A stretch of 64,000 bases of DNA. Origin: Bacteroidota bacterium (GTDB lineage: Bacteria > Bacteroidota > Bacteroidia > CAIKAF01). Position numbers and translations under genes: made by a program. The stretch spans positions 49,962-113,961 of the forward strand of contig VGMT01000005.1 in assembly GCA_016866335.1 (NCBI GenBank), in the 5' to 3' direction. Below the pieces are notes generated by a model. That model made no database searches, was not told where the DNA came from, and was given only the letters and a program-made list of their open reading frames with translations. Below, one piece after another: positions 44,675 to 53,457 of the stretch; position 1 is the first letter of the stretch; every line of letters starts with the position of its first letter.

Positions 44675-44702
44675 AAAGCCCTGCATTGCGGGGCTTTTTT
44701 TT
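44675..44702 (+). terminator. Rho-independent terminator of the act-cox operon
   Basis: AAAGCCCTGC pairs with GCGGGGCTTT (one G-T pair) around a short loop, followed by eight T. It begins 11 bases after the coxA stop. Hairpin element copy 4 starts a few bases later. Confidence 0.85.
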
Positions 44703-44707
44703 GAAGT

Positions 44708-44862
44708 TTTTTGGGCGGCTGCCGGGCTTTCCGGGCTAGTCCGCAGCTGCCGAAAGGCTGGCCCAGCGGGTTTGCGTGGGCTCCTAAAGTCGCCTCCGCA
44801 CCCAGCGGGCCAGGCTTCGGCACCTTTGTGGGCTAGCCCCGTCAATCCCTGCCGCGGGCTCC
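44708..44862 (-). repeat. Dispersed intergenic hairpin element, copy 4
   Basis: The ends are TTTTTTGGGCGGCTGCC and GTCAATCCCTGCCGC. The arms GCCGAAAGGCTGGCCC and GGGCCAGGCTTCGGC pair almost fully. The tip is GGCTCCTAAAGTCGCC. It is very close in sequence to copy 6, and both lie just after the 3' end of a plus-strand gene in the same orientation. Confidence 0.82.
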
Positions 44863-45069
44863 TCATGCCAGAAAAAAGTATGGTTTATGGCGGCTTCTCA
44901 AATCTGATGGGTTCTTTCAAAATTTTCTACCACTACAAGTCAAAAAACCCCATTCATAAGCTCCTCGGTTATGTCTAAAGGTTTAACCATCAGTTTAAAT
45001 TTGGCGCTTCAGATTATTTTTAACATCTTTGAGGTACAACTTAATTTTTTTTAACAAAACTAACTAACA
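44863..45069. other. Intergenic stretch before the secreted-protein operon
   Basis: About 200 AT-rich bases lie between the hairpin element and the first gene of the secreted-protein run. No exact TAnnTTTG box is present; ATCTTTGAGGTAC (45028-45040) is the nearest. The leader has long T runs. Nothing else is recognised. Confidence 0.45.
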
Positions 45070-46440
45070 ATGAATTTAAGAGTCTACTTACCTACCCTTT
45101 TGGGTCTAACTATGTTCTCTGGGCTACAAGCACAAGACGCACCATCTCCTTTGGATTACCGTAGAAGTTCTATGACTATGGTCTTGATTGAAGACGATGA
45201 TTTGGGCAAAAGCAAAGATTTAGTAATTAAATCGTACAATTCGTATCCGTTTCCCGACAAATACAACATACACGAAATTGCTGACAAGAAATTTGATGCT
45301 TCTGCCATCAAATTGACCGATGCTGAATTTTTAGCTGCCGGATTTTTCAAAGACACCTTCAAAACACCTATGGACTTTTTGAAGGCAGCTAAATTTCCAT
45401 TGCGCCCATTACGCTATTTGAAAGCCGATAGTTCTGTAGCCGTTCAGGGGCCGGATAAAGCAGAGTTGCTGCAACTTAAATTGCAGAAATACATCAGCCA
45501 AAAAAACATTGCACGTCAAATGTTTGATACTTGGTTTAACCGGAAAGGGAATGACTTAAATATCAAACTTTTGCTCGAGAGAGGTAAATATTCTGCCTCG
45601 GCCGAAAAAATGGATGATGCGAAACAAGCAGGACTTGAAGCAAATCTATACGAAGACTACGATTTGATTTCGAACACCTACACCGTTTTTCAAAAGCTAA
45701 ATTTCTTCCCAAATGAGCCCGTTGCTCGATTGGCCCGTGATTTGGCGAAGGCCGAAGCAAGGAAGAAAATGGCAGCTATGCCTCCTGCAATGCTTCAGAA
45801 ATCCCTAGATCAATTGGATACCGTTTATGAAAGAACGAAAGAGGGTTATACTGTTATTTGTACCTCATTCTTGTATCAATTGGAATGGGATGCGGACATT
45901 GCCGGAAAATTCAAAGGTTATTTTTTGAATGAAACATTGAAAGATCAGCGAGGTCAAATTTGGGATACCACTTCAATTTTCAAGATCAAATTTGTAGGCA
46001 AATCAACCACCAGCTCGATTGTTACCTTTAAAATTGGCGAAAAGCGCACCGAAGAGCAAATCATTGATTTGCAAATCAAACGCGTAATGGACAACTCCTT
46101 GGCTCGCCTTCAAAAGAACCACGTTCAATTCCGTCCGGTAGCTCCAGTTTCTAGTGCAGGACCCGTAACTGCAAGAATTGGCATGAAAGAAGGAATTGAA
46201 GCAAAACAAACCTTTGAGATTTTGGCTATTGAGTTTAATGAATTCGGATTCCCTCGCTACAAGTCTGTAGGCAATCTTAAAGTAGATAGCAAGCAGCCTA
46301 TTTGGGACAACCGCATTGGTGCTGACCAAGAGCCTGTTTTAGATGAAGCCGGAAATCCAGTAACCGGACCAGCATTCACTACGTTTGCCGGAGGTAAAAA
46401 GGTTCAACCTTCCATCAACTTCTTACGCTTGCTTAAATAA
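45070..46440 (+). CDS. Secreted protein of unknown function, first of five
   Basis: The 456-residue protein has a signal peptide (LPTLLGLTMFSGLQAQD, cleavage near residue 22). The mature part starts with SPLDYRRSSMTMVLIEDDD and is rich in Lys, Asp and Phe; no Cys motif or membrane span is visible. Its C-terminal part, from about 350, contains ARIGMKEGIEAKQTFEILA and WDNRIGADQ, which look like a beta domain of the kind found in periplasmic or outer-membrane proteins. It starts a run of five exported proteins. The function is not recognised. Base composition is more AT-rich than the respiratory operon. Confidence 0.75.
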   Translation: MNLRVYLPTLLGLTMFSGLQAQDAPSPLDYRRSSMTMVLIEDDDLGKSKDLVIKSYNSYPFPDKYNIHEIADKKFDASAIKLTDAEFLAAGFFKDTFKTPMDFLKAAKFPLRPLRYLKADSSVAVQGPDKAELLQLKLQKYISQKNIARQMFDTWFNRKGNDLNIKLLLERGKYSASAEKMDDAKQAGLEANLYEDYDLISNTYTVFQKLNFFPNEPVARLARDLAKAEARKKMAAMPPAMLQKSLDQLDTVYERTKEGYTVICTSFLYQLEWDADIAGKFKGYFLNETLKDQRGQIWDTTSIFKIKFVGKSTTSSIVTFKIGEKRTEEQIIDLQIKRVMDNSLARLQKNHVQFRPVAPVSSAGPVTARIGMKEGIEAKQTFEILAIEFNEFGFPRYKSVGNLKVDSKQPIWDNRIGADQEPVLDEAGNPVTGPAFTTFAGGKKVQPSINFLRLLK

Positions 46441-46461
46441 TTGAGACTTAAATTTTTAGTA

Positions 46462-47859
46462 ATGAAGAATCAACTTTTAAAGAGTGTTATTGCTTTCTCC
46501 CTATTAACAAGCCCAATCATAGGCTTTGCACAAAACGAACCTTGGTTTGAAACCGATCCGTTCAAAGGCATTCAGTTGTGGGGAGAAACCAAAGGAGATT
46601 ACATCAAAGTAGATGTAACTTGTTCTGCGCCTTCCGTTCCTGAAGCGTTATTGGGAGCAAGAAAATTGGCGCTTTACACCTACATTTTTGTTGGCTTTGA
46701 CGCAGAAGTAACCAAACTTGCCGAATCTTCTGTATATGAACAGGATAAAGATTTCTTTATTGCTTACATCAATGAAGAAGGAAAAGGTCTTCGTTTTGCA
46801 GAAGGAAAAATCAATACATCAAAGCCTGGAGGCGAGGTGAAAATTGAAAAGAAGAAAATGGTTAAGCTGACGACTTCGGTAACCCTTAAAATTACCGAAA
46901 TCCGTAAAGACCTTGAAGCCCAAGGGAAAATCAAATCCATGGCCGACTTGAAGGAAACCCTAGGTGAAATCACAGTTGTTGTTCGCCCGAACGACGAATG
47001 GCTGAAGAGGTTAGGTGGCCTTACGTTTGAAGACAATCAAGGGTCTAAAGCACCAAAACGCGATTACTCACGTCTGTCTGAAAATAAAGATTACAACCAT
47101 ATTCTTCAGAGTATTCGTGTGAATCTTGGCGAAGGGTTTAAAATTGATGACATCAACACTCAACTTGCGAACGGCAATAATGAAGTGATGCGCGATAAAC
47201 TCTCTGATGATGTTGACCTACAAGAATCTGCGGAAGATATGTTGGCTAGAACGCTACAAGCCGACATCTATCTTGAAGTGAACTTTTCAGAAGAATCGGT
47301 TGACGGAGGCACTGCTAAGCAAATGACCATTTCTTTTACTGGTATAGATGCTTACAGCAATTCTTCTTCAGATATGCCAGGGCGTTCTGTAACAAAACGT
47401 CTTGTGGGAGACAATAGAACAGGCCTTATGGATGCCGCTTTGAAAGAGGCTAGCAACGACTTCCAAGCCAAGGCCTTGAAGTTTTTGACCAACCGTGAGG
47501 CAAAAGGCCTGGCTGGAAAGATTATTTTCAAAGTCGATGCAGGCGTAGATTTGAACTTTTCCTCAAAAATTAATGTCGGAGGAGACAAAATGACCTTCTC
47601 CGAACTTATTGACGAAGCGGCAGAAGAATTGGCTTCAAAAGCTTCTCCTTTTGGAGCCCAAACAGGAACCCGTCGTGAATATGATGTTACCATTCCTGCC
47701 AAAACCAAAAACCGAAAAGGAAAGGAAGTTTCCAACAGCTTTGAAAAATTAGCTTCTAAAATCGAAACCTATGTGACAGAGGAGCTTAAAGATTTGCAAG
47801 CGGTTGTAAAAACCGTAGGTAAAGGAAAAGTCGTGGTTGTTTTTAAACCTGCAGAATAA
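46462..47859 (+). CDS. Secreted protein, resembles DUF6175
   Basis: The 465-residue protein starts at ATG 46462 with a signal peptide (LKSVIAFSLLTSPIIGFAQN). The middle has GEITVVVRPNDEWLKRLGG, then ARTLQADIYLEVNF and TISFTGIDAYSN. From memory these resemble the layout of Bacteroidota DUF6175 proteins; this is an impression, not a search result. The N-terminal 150 residues look like a small alpha/beta domain with many Lys and Glu. The TTG 21 bases upstream would lengthen the signal with MRLKFLV and is less likely. Function is unknown. Confidence 0.68.
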   Translation: MKNQLLKSVIAFSLLTSPIIGFAQNEPWFETDPFKGIQLWGETKGDYIKVDVTCSAPSVPEALLGARKLALYTYIFVGFDAEVTKLAESSVYEQDKDFFIAYINEEGKGLRFAEGKINTSKPGGEVKIEKKKMVKLTTSVTLKITEIRKDLEAQGKIKSMADLKETLGEITVVVRPNDEWLKRLGGLTFEDNQGSKAPKRDYSRLSENKDYNHILQSIRVNLGEGFKIDDINTQLANGNNEVMRDKLSDDVDLQESAEDMLARTLQADIYLEVNFSEESVDGGTAKQMTISFTGIDAYSNSSSDMPGRSVTKRLVGDNRTGLMDAALKEASNDFQAKALKFLTNREAKGLAGKIIFKVDAGVDLNFSSKINVGGDKMTFSELIDEAAEELASKASPFGAQTGTRREYDVTIPAKTKNRKGKEVSNSFEKLASKIETYVTEELKDLQAVVKTVGKGKVVVVFKPAE

Positions 47860-48357
47860 TTGAAAACTTCAACTTGTTTTGTGTCATCAGCCCTTCTATA
47901 TGTTGGGCTGATGGCTTTTTTTTCGTGTAAGACACAGGAAACTTCTCGAGGAGCTCAATATACGTACGAAGTTTCATGCTTGGGTACCGAACTAGATGGC
48001 AGCATTACCGTTGAATCCTATGGTCTCGGTAAAAACTACGCAGACGCATCTGAACAAGCAATGAAGAACGCGGTTCATGCCGTTGTTTTCAAAGGCATTA
48101 AAATCGGTGTTGGCGGATGCAACAGCAGCCCCTTAATTCTTACCCCCCGTGCTCAAGAGAAATACGAGGATTATTTTGCCATTTTCTTCGCCGATAAAGG
48201 TCCTTATAAAGCCTTCGTTAGTCTAAAAGATGAAACGGTGAAAAACAAGGCCGATCGGAATGTAAAAGATTCAAAACAAGCCGAACAGCGCATGGTTGTG
48301 GTTCGGGTGGAACGGCTAAAACTTAAAAAACAATTAGAGAAAGACAATATAAAATAA
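47860..48357 (+). CDS. Small lipoprotein of unknown function
   Basis: The 165-residue frame begins at TTG 47860, directly after the previous stop. Its signal LLYVGLMAFFSC ends in a lipobox Cys near residue 23. The mature part contains SITVESYGLGKNYADASEQAMKNAVHAVVFKG, which recalls the N-terminal repeat of LPP20/CsgG-like lipoproteins, and a cysteine pair (Cys-40 and Cys-77 region). The C-terminus is a long Lys/Glu-rich helix. It would be anchored in a membrane facing the periplasm. The family is not identified. Confidence 0.68.
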   Translation: MKTSTCFVSSALLYVGLMAFFSCKTQETSRGAQYTYEVSCLGTELDGSITVESYGLGKNYADASEQAMKNAVHAVVFKGIKIGVGGCNSSPLILTPRAQEKYEDYFAIFFADKGPYKAFVSLKDETVKNKADRNVKDSKQAEQRMVVVRVERLKLKKQLEKDNIK

Positions 48358-48367
48358 ACTACTCGAT

Positions 48368-49363
48368 ATGAAACATTTCTTTTTTTCCATCCTTCTATTA
48401 TTTGTAGCCAATGCATTGCCTGCTCAAAATTCTGAGGGTAGTGCAGATGATGCGGCTAGAATACCCATCAAAGCCTATGTGCCCACAGATATAGGAGATA
48501 TTACTCCTGAAGCTCAATCAGCGCTAAAAACACGCATTGAACGTATTATCACGAAAGCAGGCTTGGGCGGGTCTTCGTATGACAATCGCTTTATCATGAC
48601 GGCTAAAATTGCCGAATTGGCAAAAGAGGTTTCTAGCACCACTCCAACCATTTATTATTATGAGTTGGAGATTACGCTCTTAATTGGAGATGCCATTGAA
48701 GGAACCCTATTCGCTTCACAAACTATCAATACCAAAGGAGCTGGCCCTAGCCATACTAAAGCATATTTGGCAGCGATTAAGAAAATTATGGACCAAGACC
48801 CCCTCTACACCGAATTTGTAGAAAAGGCAAAAGTCAAAATCATTGAATACTACAACAGCAAGTGTGATTTCATTTTAAAAGAAGCGGAATCCCTATCCAG
48901 CCAAAGCGATTTTGAAGGAGCTATTTCTGTCCTGACAAGTGTTCCTGGCGTTTGTAAAGACTGTTATAACAAAGCCATGACAGCCGTTTCTCCGATCTAT
49001 CAAAAGCAAATTGACAAGCAATGTAAAATTGATATGATGGAAGCGCAAAACGCATGGAATGCGGGTCAAGATGAAGCTGCCGCCAAGAAAGCATCTGTTT
49101 TTCTAGGGGCTATCGATCCCAATTCTTCTTGTTATTCTGATGCTCAAGGATTGTCAAACACCATCGCAAAGCGAATTCAAGAACTTGACCAACGCGCCCA
49201 AGATGCTGAAAAGCGTGAATGGGAATTTAAGTTGAAGCAACAAGCCGATGCAGTTAATTTAGAAAAAAGTAGAATTAGTGCGGCTAGAGCTATTGGAGTG
49301 GCAAAAGCTCAGAACCAACCCCAAACTAAAATTGTATATAATATCCGGTCTTGGTGGTATTAG
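48368..49363 (+). CDS. Secreted protein with helical repeats, unknown function
   Basis: The 331-residue protein has a signal peptide (HFFFSILLLFVANALPAQN). ITPEAQSALKTRIERIITKAG and YYYELEITLLIGDAIEG suggest an alpha/beta domain (residues 30-150). From about 160 there are TPR-like helical segments (DFEGAISVLTSVPGVCKDC, AQNAWNAGQDEAAAKKA), then a charged coiled coil and an Arg-rich C-terminus ending SWWY. Two cysteines in VCKDC and others in the repeats could form disulfides. It is coupled by 10 bases to the preceding lipoprotein gene. Confidence 0.72.
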   Translation: MKHFFFSILLLFVANALPAQNSEGSADDAARIPIKAYVPTDIGDITPEAQSALKTRIERIITKAGLGGSSYDNRFIMTAKIAELAKEVSSTTPTIYYYELEITLLIGDAIEGTLFASQTINTKGAGPSHTKAYLAAIKKIMDQDPLYTEFVEKAKVKIIEYYNSKCDFILKEAESLSSQSDFEGAISVLTSVPGVCKDCYNKAMTAVSPIYQKQIDKQCKIDMMEAQNAWNAGQDEAAAKKASVFLGAIDPNSSCYSDAQGLSNTIAKRIQELDQRAQDAEKREWEFKLKQQADAVNLEKSRISAARAIGVAKAQNQPQTKIVYNIRSWWY

Positions 49364-49421
49364 GATTTTTTTGGCCTGATTATTGGAACATCAAAAGCAT
49401 TAACTCTAACGTTTATAAGAT

Positions 49422-49793
49422 ATGACAAACAAATGGTCCATTTTTTCATTCCTTTTCTTGGCTTTTATTTCTGTAGGCTATGTGCAGGCGCAAAGTCCTG
49501 AATCTAACATGGAAGTCTTGAAAATTTCTCCCAAAATTGTTTTAGGGAATATGATTTCGTACAGCTTTCAAATTCAAAACAACAACGATAAGCCTGTTGA
49601 TGCAGTAAAGTGGACGGTTAAGTTCTATGATAATTTTGGCGAGTTAATTGATACCAAAGAAGATTCCTTTAATGCAGCCTCAAAGGAAGAATCCATACCA
49701 GCAGGCGGGTCTAAATCTATGCTTAAATTTTGCAAGTATAAGGGCGCAACTACCGTAAAATTCACCTTCACTAAATCGCATTTAGCCGAGTAA
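49422..49793 (+). CDS. Small secreted protein with a beta-sandwich-like domain
   Basis: The 123-residue protein has a signal peptide (FSFLFLAFISVGYVQAQS). The mature part reads ISYSFQIQNNNDKPVDAVKWTVKFYDNFGELIDTKE and ends with a positively charged strand. The order of strands and the DxxG turn are of the FxLYD/immunoglobulin-like kind that binds or supports other periplasmic proteins. It is the last of the five-gene run, 58 bases after the previous stop, and is followed by a terminator. No family name can be given. Confidence 0.65.
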   Translation: MTNKWSIFSFLFLAFISVGYVQAQSPESNMEVLKISPKIVLGNMISYSFQIQNNNDKPVDAVKWTVKFYDNFGELIDTKEDSFNAASKEESIPAGGSKSMLKFCKYKGATTVKFTFTKSHLAE

Positions 49794-49817
49794 TCGACTC
49801 TTGCTTATAAATTCATT

Positions 49818-49845
49818 AAAAAGGCTCATTTATGAGCCTTTTTTT
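49818..49845. terminator. Bidirectional rho-independent terminator
   Basis: AAAAAGGCTCAT pairs with ATGAGCCTTTTT around TTT or TT, with T runs on both strands. It would end the five-gene secreted run on the plus strand and, 65 bases further, the TPM gene at 49910 on the minus strand. Confidence 0.82.
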
Positions 49846-49909
49846 ATTGAATCTGCCTGCGGGATTCTTGCTTAAGAACTTCGATGTCGAATTTAATAAA
49901 GGCACTCTA

Positions 49910-50704
49910 TCACCAACTTCCGCTGGCTCCGCCGCCCCCAAACCCTCCGCCGCCAAATCCACCAAATCCACCCCCGCCACCCGAAAACCCGCCACCTGCA
50001 AACCCGCCACCGCCCAGCGTGCCGCCCCATAAAATTGGACCGCCATACGCGGATCGACCTCCAGAACCTCCGCCCTTGTTTCCAAACAAGGCCGCCAAAA
50101 CAAAAATCCCAATAATAAAGGCCACCAAGAGCACAATGGCCCAAAGGGGAAGGTCTTCTTCTCCGGTAGGTAGGTCCACCTTTTCGCCCGAAGCCGCCAT
50201 AATCAACAAAGCAACGGCATCGTGAATGCCTTCAGAATACTGCCCTTGCTGAAAGCGTGGCTTTAAGGTGCGTTCTATAATTCGTTTCGACAAGGCATCG
50301 GTAACCACGCCCTCCAATCCGTAGCCCACGTGAATTCGGATGGCACGGTCTTGCATGGCAATGTACAGCAGCAAGCCGTTGTTGTGTTTTTTGCTTCCAA
50401 TTCCCCAGGCTTCGGCCAGGCGTTGGCTGTAATCGAACAGGTCGTCGCCCTCCAAGGAGTATTCAATGACCACCGCCATTTGGTGGCCGGTGGAATCGAT
50501 AAACGCTTGAATTTGGGCTTCCAAATGCGCCAGTTCGTCGGCGGGCAGGGTATTGGTATAGTCGTTTACCCAACGTTTTGGCTTTGCGGGCACATCTTTG
50601 GCCCCCAACACCATGGGAACCAGCCAAACCAGGCCTACAACAAAGGCCTTAAGCCCTAGTATGGATGGGTTATTCGCCAAAGGAAAGGTCATTGCTGATT
50701 TCAT
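49910..50704 (-). CDS. TPM domain membrane protein with Gly-rich tail
   Basis: The 264-residue protein has a signal or membrane segment (LKAFVVGLVWLVPMVLGAK), then a TPM domain: RWVNDYTNTLPADELAHLE and MAVVIEYSLEGDDLFDYSQRLAEAWGIG, with NNGLLLYIAMQDRAIRIHVGYGLEG. A second membrane span (LWAIVLLVAFIIGIFVLAALF) lies near residues 187-207. A Gly-rich C-terminus follows, as in YgcG-type proteins. TPM proteins form a pair with LemA in many bacteria. Here they overlap: the start lies inside the next gene upstream. The first ATG is used; ATG 50692 is an alternative. Confidence 0.88.
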   Translation of the reverse strand: MKSAMTFPLANNPSILGLKAFVVGLVWLVPMVLGAKDVPAKPKRWVNDYTNTLPADELAHLEAQIQAFIDSTGHQMAVVIEYSLEGDDLFDYSQRLAEAWGIGSKKHNNGLLLYIAMQDRAIRIHVGYGLEGVVTDALSKRIIERTLKPRFQQGQYSEGIHDAVALLIMAASGEKVDLPTGEEDLPLWAIVLLVAFIIGIFVLAALFGNKGGGSGGRSAYGGPILWGGTLGGGGFAGGGFSGGGGGFGGFGGGGFGGGGASGSW

Positions 50705-51107
50705 CGGGGTTGTTTTCCGATTTCGGAAAAAAGGCGGTTAATTTTTCGCCAACGTCTTGCACCACCCTTACGAGTCCTCCAGCCACATCACCGGCTTTGA
50801 AATAACTTATTAGGCTGTCTTTTTCGTTCTGCCAAAAGGAATCGCCAACCTGGGAATGAATGCCTACATCGCCAAGAATGGCCAATTGATGGTCTTGGTA
50901 GGCAATGTAAATCAAAACGGCACTACGCAGTTTGGTGTTTTGAAGATTCAATTGCAGAAACAGTTCTTTGGCTCTTGCCAGGGGCAGCAAATTGCTGCAA
51001 TGCGGTTCAAGGTGGATTTTTATTTCACCATCGCTGTGTAGCTCGGCTTGCCGAATGGCATCAATAACGCGTTGCTGTTCGGTTTCAGAAAGAAAAGAAG
51101 CCGACAT
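50670..51107 (-). CDS. TPM domain protein
   Basis: The 145-residue protein is a compact TPM domain: LSETEQQRVIDAIRQAELHSDGEIKIHLE, then RSAVLIYIAYQDHQLAILGD and FKAGDVAGGLVRVVQDVGEKL. No signal peptide is present, unlike the neighbour at 49910. The gap to the LemA gene is three bases, so LemA, this protein and the Gly-rich TPM protein form one transcript. The short form is a common partner of the long TPM form. Function (membrane homeostasis, proposed phosphatase) is known only by family. Confidence 0.87.
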   Translation of the reverse strand: MSASFLSETEQQRVIDAIRQAELHSDGEIKIHLEPHCSNLLPLARAKELFLQLNLQNTKLRSAVLIYIAYQDHQLAILGDVGIHSQVGDSFWQNEKDSLISYFKAGDVAGGLVRVVQDVGEKLTAFFPKSENNPDEISNDLSFGE

Positions 51108-51110
51108 GGC

Positions 51111-51695
51111 TTATTCGAAGCTAACTTCGGGGGCCTTTTCGGCTCCGGCTTCGGCCTCGAAATACCCTTTTTTCTCGAACCCAAACCAACCTGAATAGAT
51201 TACCTGCGGGAACTTTCGGATGTAGGCATTGTAATCTTGAACTACAGAATTGAACTTTTGGCGTTCTACGCTGATTCGGTTTTCGGTGCCTTCCAACTGC
51301 GATTGCAGTTCCAGAAAGTTTTGGGTGGCTTTAAGTTGGGGGTATTGTTCGGCCACCATTAACAGCTTGCCCAAGGCTTGGGTAAGCTGCCCTTGCGAAG
51401 CTTGGAACGCTTTAATTTGCTCGGGGCTTAGGTTTGAAGCATCAACCTTAATCTGGGTGGCTGAAGCCCGGGCTTCGACCACCTCTTTCAAGGTTTCTTT
51501 TTCAAAATCGGCTACGCCTTTTACGGTGTTTACCAAATTGGGGATAAGGTCGGCGCGCCGCTGATACACGTTTTCAACCTGAGCCCAGGCAGCGGTTGTG
51601 GCTTCTTCTTTTGCTACCATTGCGTTGTAGCCGCAGCTGCTGAACAAAGGAGCCAAAACAAGAAACAAAAAGTAGTGGATGCGTTGAATTTTCAT
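51111..51695 (-). CDS. LemA family protein
   Basis: The 194-residue protein starts at the ATG whose A is 51695, with a lipoprotein-like signal LFLVLAPLFSSCGYN. The mature part has EEATTAAWAQVENVYQRRADLIPNLVNTVKG and VEARASATQIK, the family signature, and SRLEGTENRISV-like FLELQSQLEGTENRIS. LemA forms long helical bundles at the membrane. It is first in the LemA-TPM-TPM operon. A TATCTTTG box with an upstream TTG at 19 bases gives the promoter. Confidence 0.93.
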   Translation of the reverse strand: MKIQRIHYFLFLVLAPLFSSCGYNAMVAKEEATTAAWAQVENVYQRRADLIPNLVNTVKGVADFEKETLKEVVEARASATQIKVDASNLSPEQIKAFQASQGQLTQALGKLLMVAEQYPQLKATQNFLELQSQLEGTENRISVERQKFNSVVQDYNAYIRKFPQVIYSGWFGFEKKGYFEAEAGAEKAPEVSFE

Positions 51696-51711
51696 GGTCA
51701 ATATCTTGGCA

Positions 51712-51719
51712 CAAAGATA
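51712..51719 (-). promoter_or_regulatory. Bacteroidota-type promoter of lemA
   Basis: On the minus strand TATCTTTG matches TAnnTTTG, 16 bases before the lemA ATG. TTG lies 19 bases upstream (CCCTTGATGCC). This is the best promoter match in the window. Confidence 0.72.
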
Positions 51720-51817
51720 CGCACTTGTTTAGGGGCATCAAGGGTAAGGCCCTGTTTTGGGCATTTTTAACATGCAACCCCCCCTTTTTGTGCTTTGGCC
51801 TTTGAGAATTGAGGGGC

Positions 51818-51968
51818 TTGCGGCAGGGATTGAAGCTGGTTGCCCGCAAGGGACCAAGCGCTGGGCCCGCGTGCTGCGGAGGCGACTTTAGGAGCCACCG
51901 CAAAGCCGCTGGGCCCGCCGCTTGGGAACGCGGACAACGGCTGAAAGCCCGGCTGCCGCCCTAAAAAA
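51818..51968 (+). repeat. Dispersed intergenic hairpin element, copy 5
   Basis: The left end is TGCGGCAGGGATTGAAG; the right end is CTGAAAGCCCGGCTGCCGCCC. Arms CCAAGCG and CGCTTGG pair, with an inner CGCTGGGCCCGC duplicated on each side. The tip is GGAGGCGACTTTAGGAGCCAC. Its right end lies two bases from the stop of the beta-helix lipoprotein gene, on the minus strand. Confidence 0.82.
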
Positions 51969-51969
51969 C

Positions 51970-53457
51970 CTAATTTTCACTTTCTTCTGCCCCCAAATCG
52001 GGTAGGGATTCGCTGCGGTTGCGGCCCCGCAGATCAAAGCGCAGCAACAGGGGATTGGCCGAAACCAAACTTGGATTGGCGCGGTTGGCCGCTGCCCCAT
52101 CGGCCGCAGGCTGATAATTGCCCGAATTTGTATTCAAAAAATCAGGAGATTCGTTGCGCCAAACCATGGGAAATCTGGCGGAAAGGGGAGTAGGATAGTC
52201 GTCAGAAGCTTTAAGCAAAACATGGTCGAAAAGGTAGCTAAAGCCAGCGGCAGCCACCGAATCCCATTCCAACTCGCTTTCTTTGTTGCCGTACACGATG
52301 GAGTTAAGCACCTGAAGGTTAAGGGGCGCGGCGATGCTGCTGCTACCAGCCAGTGCGTAATTGCTGAAAAATAGGGTGGGCGAGGTGCGGTTGCTGCGGC
52401 TCCAATAGTTGGCCAAGGTGCTGTGCCGAAGGCGAATGCTGCCGCCCAAAGTGAAGGCCGCGCTGTATTGCCCGCAATTGTGCACCAATATATTGCTGGC
52501 ATCGATGTTTAGCCCGCGGGTGTACAAACCGATTCCGCTGCAATTTCGAATTTCAACGTTGTGCAGGTTCAGTTGACCGGGGCCTGAGCTGCCATTCAAC
52601 TTGCCCAAATGGTCGCCTTGCAATCCAATAAAGGCATTTTTTATCAGGCAATTGCGCAGGGTGCTGCTGCCCCCATCGTTGACCAAAATTCGGTCCCATT
52701 GCCCCGGCTGTTCCGACCAGGCTGCTGGCAGCCGAGTGCCTTGAAAAACAATGGGTTGTTCTGATTCGCCTAAGGCTTGCAGCTGCCCCCCACGGTAAAT
52801 CCACAGGGCTCCGTTGTTGAAAAAATGCACTTGGGTTCCCGGGTGAATGGTTAAACTGCAGTTGGAATCTACCACCAAATAACCCACAATAACCACAGGT
52901 CGGTCGGGCCGCCATTCGGTGGCGCAATCCAGAATTCGGTAGGGTAGAATAGATCCGCCGGGATTTCCGGGGCTTGGTGGGAAAATTAGGGTGTCGTTGG
53001 GCAAATAATACAAGGCATCTTGTCCGGGAACCGCCAAAACCACCTTTTTTTGTTGTCCAGCGAAGGAAATCAGCAGGGAATCTTCGAAAATCAAGGGCAA
53101 ATTGCCGCCGTTGGGGTCTAGGGTTGCTTCAAGAAACACGAACAGGGAGTCGCCCGGGTCAATAAAGAACGAGCCAGCAATGGGGCCCGGCACTCCGTTC
53201 GCATTAAAGCGGAACACGGAATTGCCCAGCAGTCGAATTTCATCAATTTGAATGCGCCCGGCACCTTTGTTGTAGAGTTTTAGCACCTCGGTCGAGGTTC
53301 CCATCTGCGTAAAAACCGTGTCAAAAAACACCGTATCGCGGTCAAAGCGCAAATCGGAGAAATTCCCAAGGCCCGGTTCTTCCAGGCAGGAGCTTAGCAG
53401 GGAAAATCCGGCCAAGATTCCAAACAACAAGCGGCGAAAGCTAGTATTTGATGCCAA
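51970..53457 (-). CDS. Outer-surface lipoprotein with beta-helix repeats
   Basis: The 495-residue protein is taken to start at TTG 53457, giving a lipoprotein signal with the lipobox Cys near residue 24 (FSLLSSC). A longer frame beginning at 53514 would overlap the activator gene by 74 bases. The mature part has DTVFFDTVFTQMGTSTEVLKLYNKG at the start, an Ig/choice-of-anchor-like segment, and then right-handed beta-helix repeats from about 235 (LNLHNVEIRNCSGIGL, ASNILVHNCGQYSAA). Such proteins lie on the outer surface. Its start is 17 bases inside the end of the sigma-54 activator gene. Confidence 0.78.
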   Translation of the reverse strand: MASNTSFRRLLFGILAGFSLLSSCLEEPGLGNFSDLRFDRDTVFFDTVFTQMGTSTEVLKLYNKGAGRIQIDEIRLLGNSVFRFNANGVPGPIAGSFFIDPGDSLFVFLEATLDPNGGNLPLIFEDSLLISFAGQQKKVVLAVPGQDALYYLPNDTLIFPPSPGNPGGSILPYRILDCATEWRPDRPVVIVGYLVVDSNCSLTIHPGTQVHFFNNGALWIYRGGQLQALGESEQPIVFQGTRLPAAWSEQPGQWDRILVNDGGSSTLRNCLIKNAFIGLQGDHLGKLNGSSGPGQLNLHNVEIRNCSGIGLYTRGLNIDASNILVHNCGQYSAAFTLGGSIRLRHSTLANYWSRSNRTSPTLFFSNYALAGSSSIAAPLNLQVLNSIVYGNKESELEWDSVAAAGFSYLFDHVLLKASDDYPTPLSARFPMVWRNESPDFLNTNSGNYQPAADGAAANRANPSLVSANPLLLRFDLRGRNRSESLPDLGAEESEN

